DNA of 64,000 nt from an uncultured Eubacteriales bacterium (GTDB lineage Bacteria > Bacillota > Clostridia > Christensenellales > DTU072), in contig CASFAV010000009.1 in the NCBI GenBank assembly GCA_949292905.1, positions 1 through 64,000 on the forward strand, in the 5' to 3' direction. Position numbers and translations under genes: made by a program. Shown piece after piece: positions 52,526-61,403 of this stretch; the first letter of the stretch is position 1; each line of letters starts with the position of its first letter. Under the pieces are notes generated by a model that was not told where the DNA came from, ran no database searches, and worked only from the letters and a program-made list of their open reading frames with translations.

Positions 52526-52554
52526 TTGTATAAAATTCCGAATAGCTGTATAAT
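52526..52554 (+). promoter_or_regulatory. Sigma-A promoter of nadK, leaderless spacing
   Basis: TTGTAT (52526-52531), 17-base spacer, TATAAT (52549-52554). The predicted start coincides with the A of the nadK ATG at 52561. Confidence 0.75.
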
Positions 52555-52560
52555 AGCAAT

Positions 52561-53409
52561 ATGAAAATCGGTATTTATGCAAATTTGTTCAGGGACCTCA
52601 ACGGTAACGCCACCAAAGCGTTGTTCAGCGTGCTCGGCAAAAAAGGAGTGGAAGTGCTTTTGTCGGACGAATTGAGGTGTCTTGGACTCGACGCTCGCTA
52701 TTACAGCCGTATCGCGCTTGCCCGCGAAAGCGACGTGGTCGTGGTATTCGGCGGCGACGGCACGATATTGCGTATCGCTCGCGAATGCGCCCGTTACGAC
52801 GCCATGATATTTGCCGTCAATCTCGGACACCGAGGCTTCCTCGCCGAGTCCGACGCCGCGAATATGGCGGTCAACATCGAAGAGCTCCTGCACGGGAACT
52901 ACGTCGCGGATACGCGTACTTTCCTCGAGGTGCGCGCAAAATGCAGTAAGTTCTATGCGTTGAACGAAGTGGTGCTCGCGCGCGGCACGCGCACGAAGGT
53001 GATGAAATCGGAAGTGAGACTCAACGGCGCGCTCGTGGACAGATACACTTCGGACGGCATTATCATAAGCACCCCCACGGGAAGCACGGCGTATAACCTT
53101 TCGGCGGGCGGTCCGATAATCGCGCCCGACGTCGACGCGCTCGTCATAACGCCGATAAGCGCGCATTCGTTGCATTCCCGCCCGATAGTCGTGAACAACA
53201 AAAACGAGATCTGGGTGGAGGTTCAGCACGCCGAGCCGCACGCGCATCTCAATATAGACGGCGAAGACGTCCTGAATCTCGCCGACGGCGATACCATCAC
53301 CGTGACCAAATCGGATCTGAGCGTTCGCTTTATGCGGCTCACGACCTTCAATTATTACGAAAAACTGCTTGAAAAAATGCGTTACTGGAGCTCGTTCGAT
53401 AACGAATAG
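52561..53409 (+). CDS. nadK: NAD kinase
   Basis: Phosphorylates NAD to NADP. The 282 residues contain the G-G-D-G-T-I-L-R motif (about 63-70), N-L-G-H-R-G-F-L-A-E, A-L-N-E-V-V-L-A-R-G and S-T-P-T-G-S-T-A-Y-N-L-S-A-G-G. No Shine-Dalgarno sequence precedes the ATG and a consensus -10 box ends six bases before it, predicting a leaderless mRNA. Upstream of argR and recN. Confidence 0.94.
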   Translation: MKIGIYANLFRDLNGNATKALFSVLGKKGVEVLLSDELRCLGLDARYYSRIALARESDVVVVFGGDGTILRIARECARYDAMIFAVNLGHRGFLAESDAANMAVNIEELLHGNYVADTRTFLEVRAKCSKFYALNEVVLARGTRTKVMKSEVRLNGALVDRYTSDGIIISTPTGSTAYNLSAGGPIIAPDVDALVITPISAHSLHSRPIVVNNKNEIWVEVQHAEPHAHLNIDGEDVLNLADGDTITVTKSDLSVRFMRLTTFNYYEKLLEKMRYWSSFDNE

Positions 53410-53443
53410 ACGCCTCGGGATCGCATAAGTAAAAGGAGCAATA

Positions 53444-53890
53444 ATGTCTAAACAAACACGTCAGGACGCCATATTGGCATTGATAAGGGATAACGAGATA
53501 GAGACGCAGAACGATCTCGTCGAAATGCTTATCGCTTCCGGCTACGCCGTCACGCAGGCGACCGTTTCCCGCGACATACAGGAGCTCGGTCTTGTCAAAT
53601 CTACTCCGAGCGGTAAAGGGAAATCGCGTTACGTCAAACCGCTCGATCCCAAGCTTCAGCGTCTCAAAACCTTGTTCCATCAGTCGGTATTGAGCATCGA
53701 CTATACCGGCAATATGATAGTTATACATACGATAGTCGGTTCCGCTAATACCGCGGCAATGCTCATCGACAGTATTTCCGATTCCGAAATAATGGGTACG
53801 ATCGCGGGCGACGACACGATACTCATCATCGTGAAACACGCCGAAAACACCGAAAAGACGGTGGATATGCTCAGAGGCTTCCTCGACTGA
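53444..53890 (+). CDS. argR: Arginine repressor ArgR
   Basis: Hexameric arginine-responsive regulator of arginine synthesis and breakdown. The 148 residues have an N-terminal winged helix with T-Q-A-T-V-S-R-D-I-Q-E-L-G-L-V-K (about 38-53) and a C-terminal arginine-binding domain with G-T-I-A-G-D-D-T-I-L-I-I. RBS AAAGGAG. The nadK-argR-recN order is standard in Bacillota. Confidence 0.95.
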   Translation: MSKQTRQDAILALIRDNEIETQNDLVEMLIASGYAVTQATVSRDIQELGLVKSTPSGKGKSRYVKPLDPKLQRLKTLFHQSVLSIDYTGNMIVIHTIVGSANTAAMLIDSISDSEIMGTIAGDDTILIIVKHAENTEKTVDMLRGFLD

Positions 53891-53900
53891 AAGGAAACAG

Positions 53901-55598
53901 ATGATAACTTCGCTTTACGTAAAAAACATAGCGCTTATCGAAGAACTGCGGCTGGAGCTTGCAGACGGGCTCAATATCCTTTCGGGCGAAACGGGGGCGG
54001 GCAAATCGATAATTATCGACAGCCTCAATTTCGTCTTGGGCGACCGGGCAGACCGCAGTCTTATCCGACACGGCACCTCGTCGGCTTGCGTTCAGGTTGT
54101 GTTTACCGACGACGACAAGCCCGAAATTGCGGCGCTTATGGAAGAATTCGGCATAGAACGCGACGAAAACGTTATAGTTCGACGCGTGATGCAGGATAAC
54201 GGCAGGGGCGAAGCGCGCGTGAACAACGTTCCCGTTACGTTACAACAACTGCGCAAGCTCGTCGTTTTGCTCGTGGACGTTCACTCTCAGCACGAGCACC
54301 AGAATTTACTCAACGAAGCCAATCACCTCGGAATCCTCGATAAATATATAGTCGGTTTCTCAAGTCTTCACGAAGAATATTCCGCGCATTACGATAAATA
54401 CCGCAAGACTCTCGGCGAAATAGAATCTTTCGGGGACGAATCGGCGCGCGCAAGACGGGCGGACGCTCTCGAATATCAGCTTGCCGAGATAGAGAGGATC
54501 TCGCCCAAAGAGGGCGAAGAAGAGGAACTCGTCGCAAAACGCGACAAATTCCGCAACGCGGAAAAGATAATCAACGCGCTCGGCACGGCTTCCGCGCTTA
54601 TAGACTCGGACGACGGAACGGGCGCTTTGAGCTCCGTACAGAACGCGGGCAGGGAAATGAATTACATCGAACGCTACGATCCCGGATATGCGGCGATAGC
54701 GGAGAGACTCGAAGGCGTCAAAATAGAATTACGCGACATAGCCGACGAGATACGTAACGAGTTGTCTTCCGCGGATTACGATCCGCGCGAAGCCGGAGCG
54801 ATCGAGGAACGGCTCGAAGAATTAAAAAAATTAAGAAGAAAATACGGCGACTTTGCGGAAATGACGCGATTCGCCGAAGAAGCCGGCAAAGAACTCGAAG
54901 AAATAAGCAACGCTGGCGAAAAGCTTAAAGAGCTCAGAGCGGTGGTCGAAAAAGAGGGCGCCGCTACGGTCGAATACGCAAAAAAGCTTCACGACGCACG
55001 CGTAAGAGCCGCTATGGAATTCTCCGCGGCGATAGAGCGAAACCTAAAAGAGCTCGGAATGAAAAGCGCGAAGTTCGAGGCCGTGACCGAATTTCCCGCG
55101 GGAGACGAGAACATACTTGCCGCTTGCGGCGCTCGCGGAGCGGACTCCGTGCGCTTCATGATCTCGCCCAATCTCGGAGAGCCTCTCAAGCCGCTTGCCA
55201 AAATAGCGAGTGGCGGCGAAATGTCCCGATTTATGTTGGGACTAAAGAACATCACCGCGGATCTCGAAGATATCGATACGCTCGTGTTCGACGAAATCGA
55301 CACGGGGATAAGCGGCGCTATAGCTAAAGTAGTGGCTTGTAAACTCTACGACATTGCTCGCACGAGGCAGGTCATCGCCATAACCCATTTACCGCAGCTG
55401 GCGTCCATGGCGGACAATCATTATCTTATCGCGAAGCGCGAAGAGGGCGGCAAGACGCTTACGCACGTCACGCGACTGGACTCGGAATCTGAGCTCAAAG
55501 AGCTTATGAGATTACAGGGATCCAACGAGAACAGCGCGATAGGCAGGGAGAACGCCGTCGAACTCAAGAACTGGGCAAATATCTATAAAAACGGATAA
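53901..55598 (+). CDS. recN: DNA repair protein RecN
   Basis: SMC-like ATPase acting early in double-strand-break repair. The 565 residues have Walker A G-E-T-G-A-G-K-S (about 30-37), two coiled-coil arms (about 150-380), the ABC signature A-S-G-G-E-M-S-R-F-M-L and Walker B D-T-L-V-F-D-E-I-D-T-G-I-S-G. RBS AAAGGAAA, ten bases after argR. Confidence 0.95.
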   Translation: MITSLYVKNIALIEELRLELADGLNILSGETGAGKSIIIDSLNFVLGDRADRSLIRHGTSSACVQVVFTDDDKPEIAALMEEFGIERDENVIVRRVMQDNGRGEARVNNVPVTLQQLRKLVVLLVDVHSQHEHQNLLNEANHLGILDKYIVGFSSLHEEYSAHYDKYRKTLGEIESFGDESARARRADALEYQLAEIERISPKEGEEEELVAKRDKFRNAEKIINALGTASALIDSDDGTGALSSVQNAGREMNYIERYDPGYAAIAERLEGVKIELRDIADEIRNELSSADYDPREAGAIEERLEELKKLRRKYGDFAEMTRFAEEAGKELEEISNAGEKLKELRAVVEKEGAATVEYAKKLHDARVRAAMEFSAAIERNLKELGMKSAKFEAVTEFPAGDENILAACGARGADSVRFMISPNLGEPLKPLAKIASGGEMSRFMLGLKNITADLEDIDTLVFDEIDTGISGAIAKVVACKLYDIARTRQVIAITHLPQLASMADNHYLIAKREEGGKTLTHVTRLDSESELKELMRLQGSNENSAIGRENAVELKNWANIYKNG

Positions 55599-55676
55599 AT
55601 TAGTGAATTAATCTTTGTTTTCTCGAATTAGTACTCTCGCTTTTGCCTTAAATTAGAATACTCATCGACGAATAAT

Positions 55677-55708
55677 ACCTCCCGTATACCGCAAAATAAT
55701 CGGGAGGT
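55677..55708 (+). promoter_or_regulatory. Hairpin occluding the spoIVB ribosome binding site
   Basis: ACCTCCCG (55677-55684) is complementary to CGGGAGGT (55701-55708), which contains the Shine-Dalgarno sequence of the ATG at 55716. No T-run follows, so translational control is more likely than termination. Confidence 0.5.
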
Positions 55709-55715
55709 TTACAAT

Positions 55716-56777
55716 ATGATCGAGTCGATAAAGTCCCGCCGCGGCAACGCGGCGTTGATATTGGCGCTCGCGCTCACGCTGACCGTTTGTCAGATATTCG
55801 GAGCGCTCGCGTTTACGGATACCGACGGCGCGTCCTGCGGAGCTTACGCCGCGCCGGACAGCGTGTATCTCGGCGGAACGCCTATCGGTATAGTGGTGAA
55901 GAGCGACGGACTAACCGTTGCCGATTACGTCGAAGTCATCACCGCGAGCGACGCGGTATGTCCGGCGCGCGAAGCGGGAATTTTGCGAGGCGACACGCTT
56001 ATCGCAATCAACGGAAACCCTCTGAAAGAAGTACGCGACATTTCTGACAACGTTGCGGCTTCTCCCGAAAAAGTCACCCTTGACATCGAGCGCGGAGGCG
56101 ATCGAATAGTTGCCGAAGTCGTGCCCGCAAAAGACATCGTATCCGGCGAATACAAGCTGGGGATACTGGTCAAGAACGACATAGCGGGAGTAGGCACCGT
56201 AACGTTCGTAAAAGACGACGGCAGAGTGTGTACTCTGGGACACTGTATTTCCGATCCGGGAGAAAACGACGCGTACAAATACCAGAAGGGCAATTTTTTC
56301 AGATGCAGGATACTCGGTTCCGTCAAAGGTAAAGAGAACGAAGCGGGGGCGTTGAAAGGCGTTTTCGACAGAAATTCCGAAAGTATAGGCGTTATAGACC
56401 TTAACAACGACTTCGGCGTATACGGAGTTGCCACAGGATCGGAGCTTTATTCCTCGCGTCCTCGCGTTATGACCGGGATGCGCAACGAAGTGTCCCCGGG
56501 AAAAGCATATATTTACACCACGATAGAGGGGCAATCGCCTAAAAAATACGAGATCGAAATAGTCAAAGCCGAAGCGCAGGACGCGCCTTCCACCAAAGGA
56601 ATGGTCATCAGAGTAACGGACAGAACCCTTCTCGACGTCACGGGCGGGATAGTGCAGGGAATGAGCGGTTCGCCGATCGTCCAGAACGGGAAACTGGTAG
56701 GCGCGGTAACCCACGTGTTCCTCAACGACGCCGCTTACGGCTACGGCATATACGCCGAGTGGCTGCTTCAACAGTGA
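55716..56777 (+). CDS. spoIVB: SpoIVB serine peptidase
   Basis: Forespore-secreted signal protease that triggers pro-sigma-K processing in the mother cell. The 353 residues have an N-terminal membrane/signal helix (about 11-34), a PDZ domain (about 75-135) and an S55 peptidase domain with H176 (L-G-H-C-I-S-D) and S317 (G-I-V-Q-G-M-S-G-S-P). In most spore formers spo0A follows directly; here an unknown membrane gene does. The ribosome site lies in a hairpin. Confidence 0.94.
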   Translation: MIESIKSRRGNAALILALALTLTVCQIFGALAFTDTDGASCGAYAAPDSVYLGGTPIGIVVKSDGLTVADYVEVITASDAVCPAREAGILRGDTLIAINGNPLKEVRDISDNVAASPEKVTLDIERGGDRIVAEVVPAKDIVSGEYKLGILVKNDIAGVGTVTFVKDDGRVCTLGHCISDPGENDAYKYQKGNFFRCRILGSVKGKENEAGALKGVFDRNSESIGVIDLNNDFGVYGVATGSELYSSRPRVMTGMRNEVSPGKAYIYTTIEGQSPKKYEIEIVKAEAQDAPSTKGMVIRVTDRTLLDVTGGIVQGMSGSPIVQNGKLVGAVTHVFLNDAAYGYGIYAEWLLQQ

Positions 56778-56817
56778 AATAAGTTATATTTTGCCGGTTC
56801 GCAACATAATTTAGAGT

Positions 56818-57429
56818 ATGTTGACGAAACTCGGCTGTTACATAAAAGATCTGATAAGCGACGTCAAGCGAAAACTTATCGCCAATAAGCTCCTATTTTA
56901 TTTAGCGCTCGCCGCGCTCGCGCTGGGCGTCCTTATAGCGCTCAGTAAAGATTATTCAGATTGCGACAGTACCAATAACTTTATTTTTGTTGTGTGCAAC
57001 GGCAATTCTTCCCCTATACCCCAGATATTGCGCATAATATTATGGCTTCCGCTCGTCTATTTGGCGGCTTACGTGGCTTCGGTGCATTTCGTGGCTTTCG
57101 TTGTCGTGGGTTTCGGCGGCGTTGCCCTGGGCGTCTATTTCCTTATGCGCAACGCTTTTACCGCAGTCGCGGTGGACGCGGTCACCGGACTTGCGTATCT
57201 TTTCCTGTATATCCTCCCGACGCTTCTTCTCACTTTCGTGTGCTTCGTATGCGTAATGCAGGATATCAATATACTCATCGATTTTTCCCGTAACCGCAAA
57301 CACGCAACTTCTCTCAGGTGTAACCGTACGGCGCTTTGGAGCATCGTCAAGCCGTTTTTCTTCTTCAATCTTTTGGTAGCGTTCGCATACTGGCTGTTGT
57401 TTTATCTTATTCTGTTGCTGTTCTGCTGA
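56818..57429 (+). CDS. Unknown membrane protein in the usual spo0A position
   Basis: Not recognised with confidence. The 203-residue product has a basic amphipathic N-terminus (1-25) and about five hydrophobic segments, with a cysteine-containing extracellular-type loop (C-D-S-T-N-N-F-I-F-V-V-C-N-G) near 48-62. Size and five-helix layout recall SpoIIM, a sporulation membrane protein, but I see no decisive motif. CATAAT (56805-56810) ends seven bases before the ATG and there is no Shine-Dalgarno site. It lies between two sporulation genes. Confidence 0.65.
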   Translation: MLTKLGCYIKDLISDVKRKLIANKLLFYLALAALALGVLIALSKDYSDCDSTNNFIFVVCNGNSSPIPQILRIILWLPLVYLAAYVASVHFVAFVVVGFGGVALGVYFLMRNAFTAVAVDAVTGLAYLFLYILPTLLLTFVCFVCVMQDINILIDFSRNRKHATSLRCNRTALWSIVKPFFFFNLLVAFAYWLLFYLILLLFC

Positions 57430-57505
57430 GCGGGCGCCTCTATAGATAAGACGAAAAGTATATTTTTCTTAAACGGACAGATACTAACGCCAAAAGAGGT
57501 GAAAA

Positions 57506-58699
57506 ATGAGAAAAAAACTTGTTGTTTTAGGTTTGATCCTCTCGACGGTGCTTCTTTTCGTTACGGGTGCGGCGGGCGCGTTTGCCGCCGAAGCCGCCCC
57601 GGACAAGCAGATCAACCTCGAGAATTTCAATTCCCGCGCGGCATATCTTATAGATTACGACACGGGTAAAGTGCTCTACGAGCGTAATCCCGACGAAAGA
57701 TATCCCATAGCGAGCATGGTGAAGATCATGACCCTCAATATCGCTTTCGACGAGATAGCAGCGGGCAGACTCACGTTCGATCAGATGATCACGATAAGCG
57801 ATACCGCGGCAGGTATGGGCGGTTCTCAGATGTTCCTTGACGCAGGTAAGGAATATTCCGTATCCGATCTTATCAAAGGGATAACGGTGGTGTCCGCCAA
57901 CGACGCCTCGGTGGCGATAGCCGAAACGATAGCGGGCAGTAAAGAAGCTTTTATCGACATGATGAACGAGCGAGCTGCGGCTATGGGGCTCGAAAACACT
58001 AGATTCGTCAACGTGACGGGACTACCCGAAAGCGGTCAGTACTCTACCGCGCGCGACGTGACCGCCATGATGAGAAAGTTGCTCGGAAATCCCGACTATT
58101 TCAAGTATTCCACGATATATATGGAAAATTATACTCATCCCGGCGGCAGGATATCCGAGCTCGTCAATACCAATAAACTCGTAAGATTTTACAAAGGTTG
58201 CGACGGCGGAAAGACGGGATTCACCAACGACGCGATGTATTGCCTGTCCGCAACGGCGAAGAGAGGCGATACGAGAGTCATCGCTACCGTGCTCGGAGCC
58301 GAAAGCAGTAAATCGAGAAATAACGAGATATCCACGCTTTTCAACTACGCGTTTCATAATTACAAGACGGTGAAACTGCTCGAAAAGGGCAAGGCTTTCC
58401 CTGCGGAGATCAAAGTCGAGGGCGCCAAAGACGTCGTGATAGAGCTTGCGGCGGACAAAGATCTTACCGCGCTCGAGAAGAGAGGCGAAAAGGGTGCCTA
58501 CGAACTGCGTTTCGTGGCAGACGGCGGGTTAAAGGCTCCCATAGCGCGCGGAAGCTTGATAGGCAAAGTCGAGCTTATCGACAAAAACAGCGGCGAGACG
58601 ATAGGGAGCGCAGGCTTGATTACCCTTAACGATATCGAAAAACGCACGTTACTCGACGGTATAGGAGCTATCTTCGACAACTGGTTCTTCGGAATATAG
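57506..58699 (+). CDS. dacF: D-alanyl-D-alanine carboxypeptidase, DacF/PBP5 type
   Basis: Trims the terminal D-alanine from peptidoglycan stems, in sporulating cells often adjusting cortex crosslinking. The 397 residues have a signal peptide ending A-F-A-A (about 25-28), the three active-site motifs S70-M-V-K73, S130-A-N132 and K236-T-G238, a PBP5_C-type beta domain (about 285-365) and a C-terminal amphipathic membrane anchor. RBS AAGAGGTG. The choice of dacF over dacB rests on the sporulation context. Confidence 0.88.
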   Translation: MRKKLVVLGLILSTVLLFVTGAAGAFAAEAAPDKQINLENFNSRAAYLIDYDTGKVLYERNPDERYPIASMVKIMTLNIAFDEIAAGRLTFDQMITISDTAAGMGGSQMFLDAGKEYSVSDLIKGITVVSANDASVAIAETIAGSKEAFIDMMNERAAAMGLENTRFVNVTGLPESGQYSTARDVTAMMRKLLGNPDYFKYSTIYMENYTHPGGRISELVNTNKLVRFYKGCDGGKTGFTNDAMYCLSATAKRGDTRVIATVLGAESSKSRNNEISTLFNYAFHNYKTVKLLEKGKAFPAEIKVEGAKDVVIELAADKDLTALEKRGEKGAYELRFVADGGLKAPIARGSLIGKVELIDKNSGETIGSAGLITLNDIEKRTLLDGIGAIFDNWFFGI

Positions 58700-58754
58700 A
58701 CGAGTGAGTTGCGGAAGCTTACGGTAAATACCGGTAGGAAACACAATACGGAGC

Positions 58755-58788
58755 GACGGAGCCCATAAAGCTCCGTCTTCTCCTTTAT
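58755..58788 (+). terminator. Terminator of dacF
   Basis: GACGGAGC (58755-58762) pairs with GCTCCGTC (58770-58777), followed by a T-rich tail. The remainder of the 316-base gap to 59016 holds GC-rich alternating stretches (58905-58925) and the next promoter; no gene was seen. Confidence 0.75.
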
Positions 58789-58955
58789 CGGCGGTACGTG
58801 AATATACATATCTTTTTTTGCCGAAGCGCGCCTGCGTCGACGGCGAGCTTAGCGATCCCGTTTCCGGCTATGTTAACGCGCACGAAACAGTATAATAATA
58901 GTAAAATGTGCGCGTGCGCGCGGCTATAAAAAAGTAAAAAGCGCTCGCGCGGGTG

Positions 58956-58984
58956 TTGACACGCGCGTATTTTATTTATATAAT
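58956..58984 (+). promoter_or_regulatory. Consensus sigma-A promoter of the site-2 protease-scpAB operon
   Basis: TTGACA (58956-58961), 17-base spacer, TATAAT (58979-58984): an exact consensus match, 31 bases before the ATG. Confidence 0.9.
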
Positions 58985-59015
58985 TTCAATAACAAAGAAA
59001 ACTTTTAGGAGCGTT

Positions 59016-59744
59016 ATGTTCTTTTATAATCTCATTGTCGCCGAAGGCACGATCGCGGAGAAACTCATACTCGCGCTGGCTTTTCTTATAGTTGCGGCAT
59101 TCTCGATAGTCATTCACGAATTTGCGCATGCGTGGGTGGCAAAACTTAACGGCGACCTTACCGCCAAAGCGAGGGGCAGACTTACCCTTAATCCCGTAGC
59201 GCATTTCGACCCCGTCGGCGTACTTATGATGTTGCTCGTCGGCTTCGGCTGGGCTCGCCCCGTTCCGATCAATCCCAACAACTTCACCAATTATAAGCGC
59301 GGTATGTTCACCGTATCGATTGCCGGCGTGACCGCCAATCTTATTGCCGCGGGGCTTATGCTGCTCATACTTTACCTTGCCGCCCCGGTATTGATATTCA
59401 ATCTTTCCGCGGTGGCCTCGTTGCAGTTGTTGCAGAACTTCGTGCTCGACATTCTCGTCATAGGCGTGCAGATCAATTTCATGCTCGCGCTTTTCAATCT
59501 GCTTCCGATCTACCCGCTCGACGGCTTCAATATCGTCAATACTTTCCTCCCTCACGGCAATCCGTACGAGACATTTATGGTGAGGTACGGCGTATTTTGC
59601 CTGCTCGCTCTGATAATAATCGGTAACGTCGCCGATATGTTCGGCTTCCGTTATCTCGATATATTCGGTTTATTCGGCAACTCGATAGTTGAGCTGATAA
59701 ACAAGGTGCTTATCGCAAGCGCACGTACTTTCCTGGTGTTGTAA
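59016..59744 (+). CDS. Site-2 protease family protein
   Basis: Membrane-embedded zinc metalloprotease, 242 residues and about six helices. The zinc motif is H34-E35-F-A-H38 in the second helix; the third ligand is in N-L-L-P-I-Y-P-L-D-G-F near 168-178. The rhomboid-like small S2P without PDZ domain is common upstream of scpA in Bacillota. Its substrate is unknown; it is not the SpoIVFB type by context. ATG at 59016 has TAGGAG; the 21-residue upstream extension overlaps the promoter and is rejected. Confidence 0.88.
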   Translation: MFFYNLIVAEGTIAEKLILALAFLIVAAFSIVIHEFAHAWVAKLNGDLTAKARGRLTLNPVAHFDPVGVLMMLLVGFGWARPVPINPNNFTNYKRGMFTVSIAGVTANLIAAGLMLLILYLAAPVLIFNLSAVASLQLLQNFVLDILVIGVQINFMLALFNLLPIYPLDGFNIVNTFLPHGNPYETFMVRYGVFCLLALIIIGNVADMFGFRYLDIFGLFGNSIVELINKVLIASARTFLVL

Positions 59745-59754
59745 CGGAGGCTTA

Positions 59755-60594
59755 ATGGACGACGCGTCGGTATTGGATCAGATACCCGAGATAGGGCAAG
59801 ACGATAAATTCTCCTTCACCTCGTTGAGTTATCACCTCTACGAGGAGGACGTCGCGCTCGACAAATTGCTAGATATCCTTAAAAAGGATAAGGTAGCCAT
59901 ACGCGATATTTTCATTTCGTCAATAACCGAACAATACCTCGCCTACGTCGTAAGCCTCACCAAAGAAGAAAAGGATTACGACGACATTTCCTCTTTCCTC
60001 GTGCTTGCCGCAACGCTTATCGAACTCAAGGCGGCTTCGCTTCTTCCCAAACCCGAATTCGAGGAATACGAGGACGACGGCTTGTCCTACGAAGAGCTTT
60101 TCTATCTCCGCGCCGAGGAGTACGCCGCTTACCGCGACGCCGCGGAGAAACTGCGCTCATACGAGATTCTCAACAGATATTACCGCGAGCCCGTTTTCGG
60201 AGAAGACGATTATAAGGTCGTCATCAAGGATTTTTCGTTGCAGAAAATGATAGAAGCTTTCTCTCGCATGCTCGAGAGGGCGGAATTCGAAGAGGATCAT
60301 ACCGCCGAGAAAACGATCGAAAAAGAGCGTTTCAGCGTTTCCGACCGCATGGTGGACGTCGTCGAAGCGCTTCGCGCGCTTTCGCTTATCAAGCTTTCCG
60401 ATCTTTTCGAGCCCGGTTTTACTAAGCTCGAAATAATCAATACCTTCCTTGCCGTTCTCGAAATAGTCAAACAACAGATAGCGGCAATTTCCGTAGAGGG
60501 AGATCCCGGCGAGATAATTATTCGTCATCTGCCCGATACCGATAAATTCAATTACGAGGAGGATCTGCTCAAAGATGCTGACGAATATAATTGA
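59755..60594 (+). CDS. scpA: Segregation and condensation protein A
   Basis: Kleisin subunit of the SMC-ScpAB condensin. The 279 residues have the N-terminal helical domain with Y-E-G-like variant L-S-Y-H-L-Y-E-E-D-V-A-L-D-K-L-L and I-x-D-I-F-I-S-S-I-T-E-Q-Y-L, L-V-L-A-A-T-L-I-E-L-K-A-A-S-L-L-P (the SMC-neck contact) and a C-terminal winged helix. It is somewhat longer than average with an acidic middle. It overlaps scpB by 20 bases. Confidence 0.92.
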   Translation: MDDASVLDQIPEIGQDDKFSFTSLSYHLYEEDVALDKLLDILKKDKVAIRDIFISSITEQYLAYVVSLTKEEKDYDDISSFLVLAATLIELKAASLLPKPEFEEYEDDGLSYEELFYLRAEEYAAYRDAAEKLRSYEILNRYYREPVFGEDDYKVVIKDFSLQKMIEAFSRMLERAEFEEDHTAEKTIEKERFSVSDRMVDVVEALRALSLIKLSDLFEPGFTKLEIINTFLAVLEIVKQQIAAISVEGDPGEIIIRHLPDTDKFNYEEDLLKDADEYN

Positions 60595-61303
60595 GGCGGT
60601 GCTTTTTGCGGCGGGCAAAGGGCTCGAAGTAAATACGCTGTATAACGGACTCGTCGGTTATACCCGCAAAGAGATCGACGCGGCGCTCGAGGAACTTAAA
60701 AAGCGCTACGGCGGCGAGTGCGGTATCCGCCTTATACAATATAACAAGACGTATCAGTTCCAGTCCAATCCCGATTACGGCGAAACCATAGCCGATATGC
60801 TTATGGAAACCAAAGAGCGCGAATTGAGCAAAACGCTTTTGCAAGTGCTCGCGATAATCGCGTACAAACAGCCCGTCACGCGCACGGAGATCGAAGATCT
60901 GCGCGGCGTGGGCTCCGATTACGTTATAGCGATGTTGCTTAAGCTCAATCTGATAGAAACGGTCGGTCGCAAAGAGACGCTCGGTCGTCCGTTGCTTTAC
61001 GGCACAACAGACGAATTCTTGCGTAAATTCGGACTCGAGAGCTTACAGGAGCTTCCCGATTACGACGATCTTATGCAGAAGATACGCAATAACTTCGACA
61101 AATACTACGCCAAAACGCAATCTCTTTACCGTGACAGGGAGATCGATACGGACGCACCCTCTATCGGCTTCGACGACGATCCTGCAGAGGGAGAACGCGC
61201 AAAAGTCGCCGCCGCCGATTCGGAGGACGACTATTACGCCGACGACGAGGAATCCGACAATCCCGATTTCCTCAAAGGAGAGGACGTCGTCGAGGTCGAT
61301 TGA
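60575..61303 (+). CDS. scpB: Segregation and condensation protein B
   Basis: Dimeric kleisin partner, 242 residues. Two winged helices (about 1-85 and 86-165) include L-S-K-T-L-L-Q-V-L-A-I-I-A-Y-K-Q-P-V-T-R-x-E-I-E-D-L-R-G-V-G-S-D and G-R-K-E-T-L-G-R-P-L-L-Y-G-T-T. The C-terminal 50 residues are a highly acidic tail. Start ATG lies within scpA. Confidence 0.94.
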   Translation: MLTNIIEAVLFAAGKGLEVNTLYNGLVGYTRKEIDAALEELKKRYGGECGIRLIQYNKTYQFQSNPDYGETIADMLMETKERELSKTLLQVLAIIAYKQPVTRTEIEDLRGVGSDYVIAMLLKLNLIETVGRKETLGRPLLYGTTDEFLRKFGLESLQELPDYDDLMQKIRNNFDKYYAKTQSLYRDREIDTDAPSIGFDDDPAEGERAKVAAADSEDDYYADDEESDNPDFLKGEDVVEVD

Positions 61304-61403
61304 GCTTACGGAAAGAGACCTCTCACGCGCTACGCGCGCGCAAGCGCGCCTGCTAACTTAAAACAAGTAAATAACTGTGTTACCCGAACACAAGGAGCAT
61401 ACT

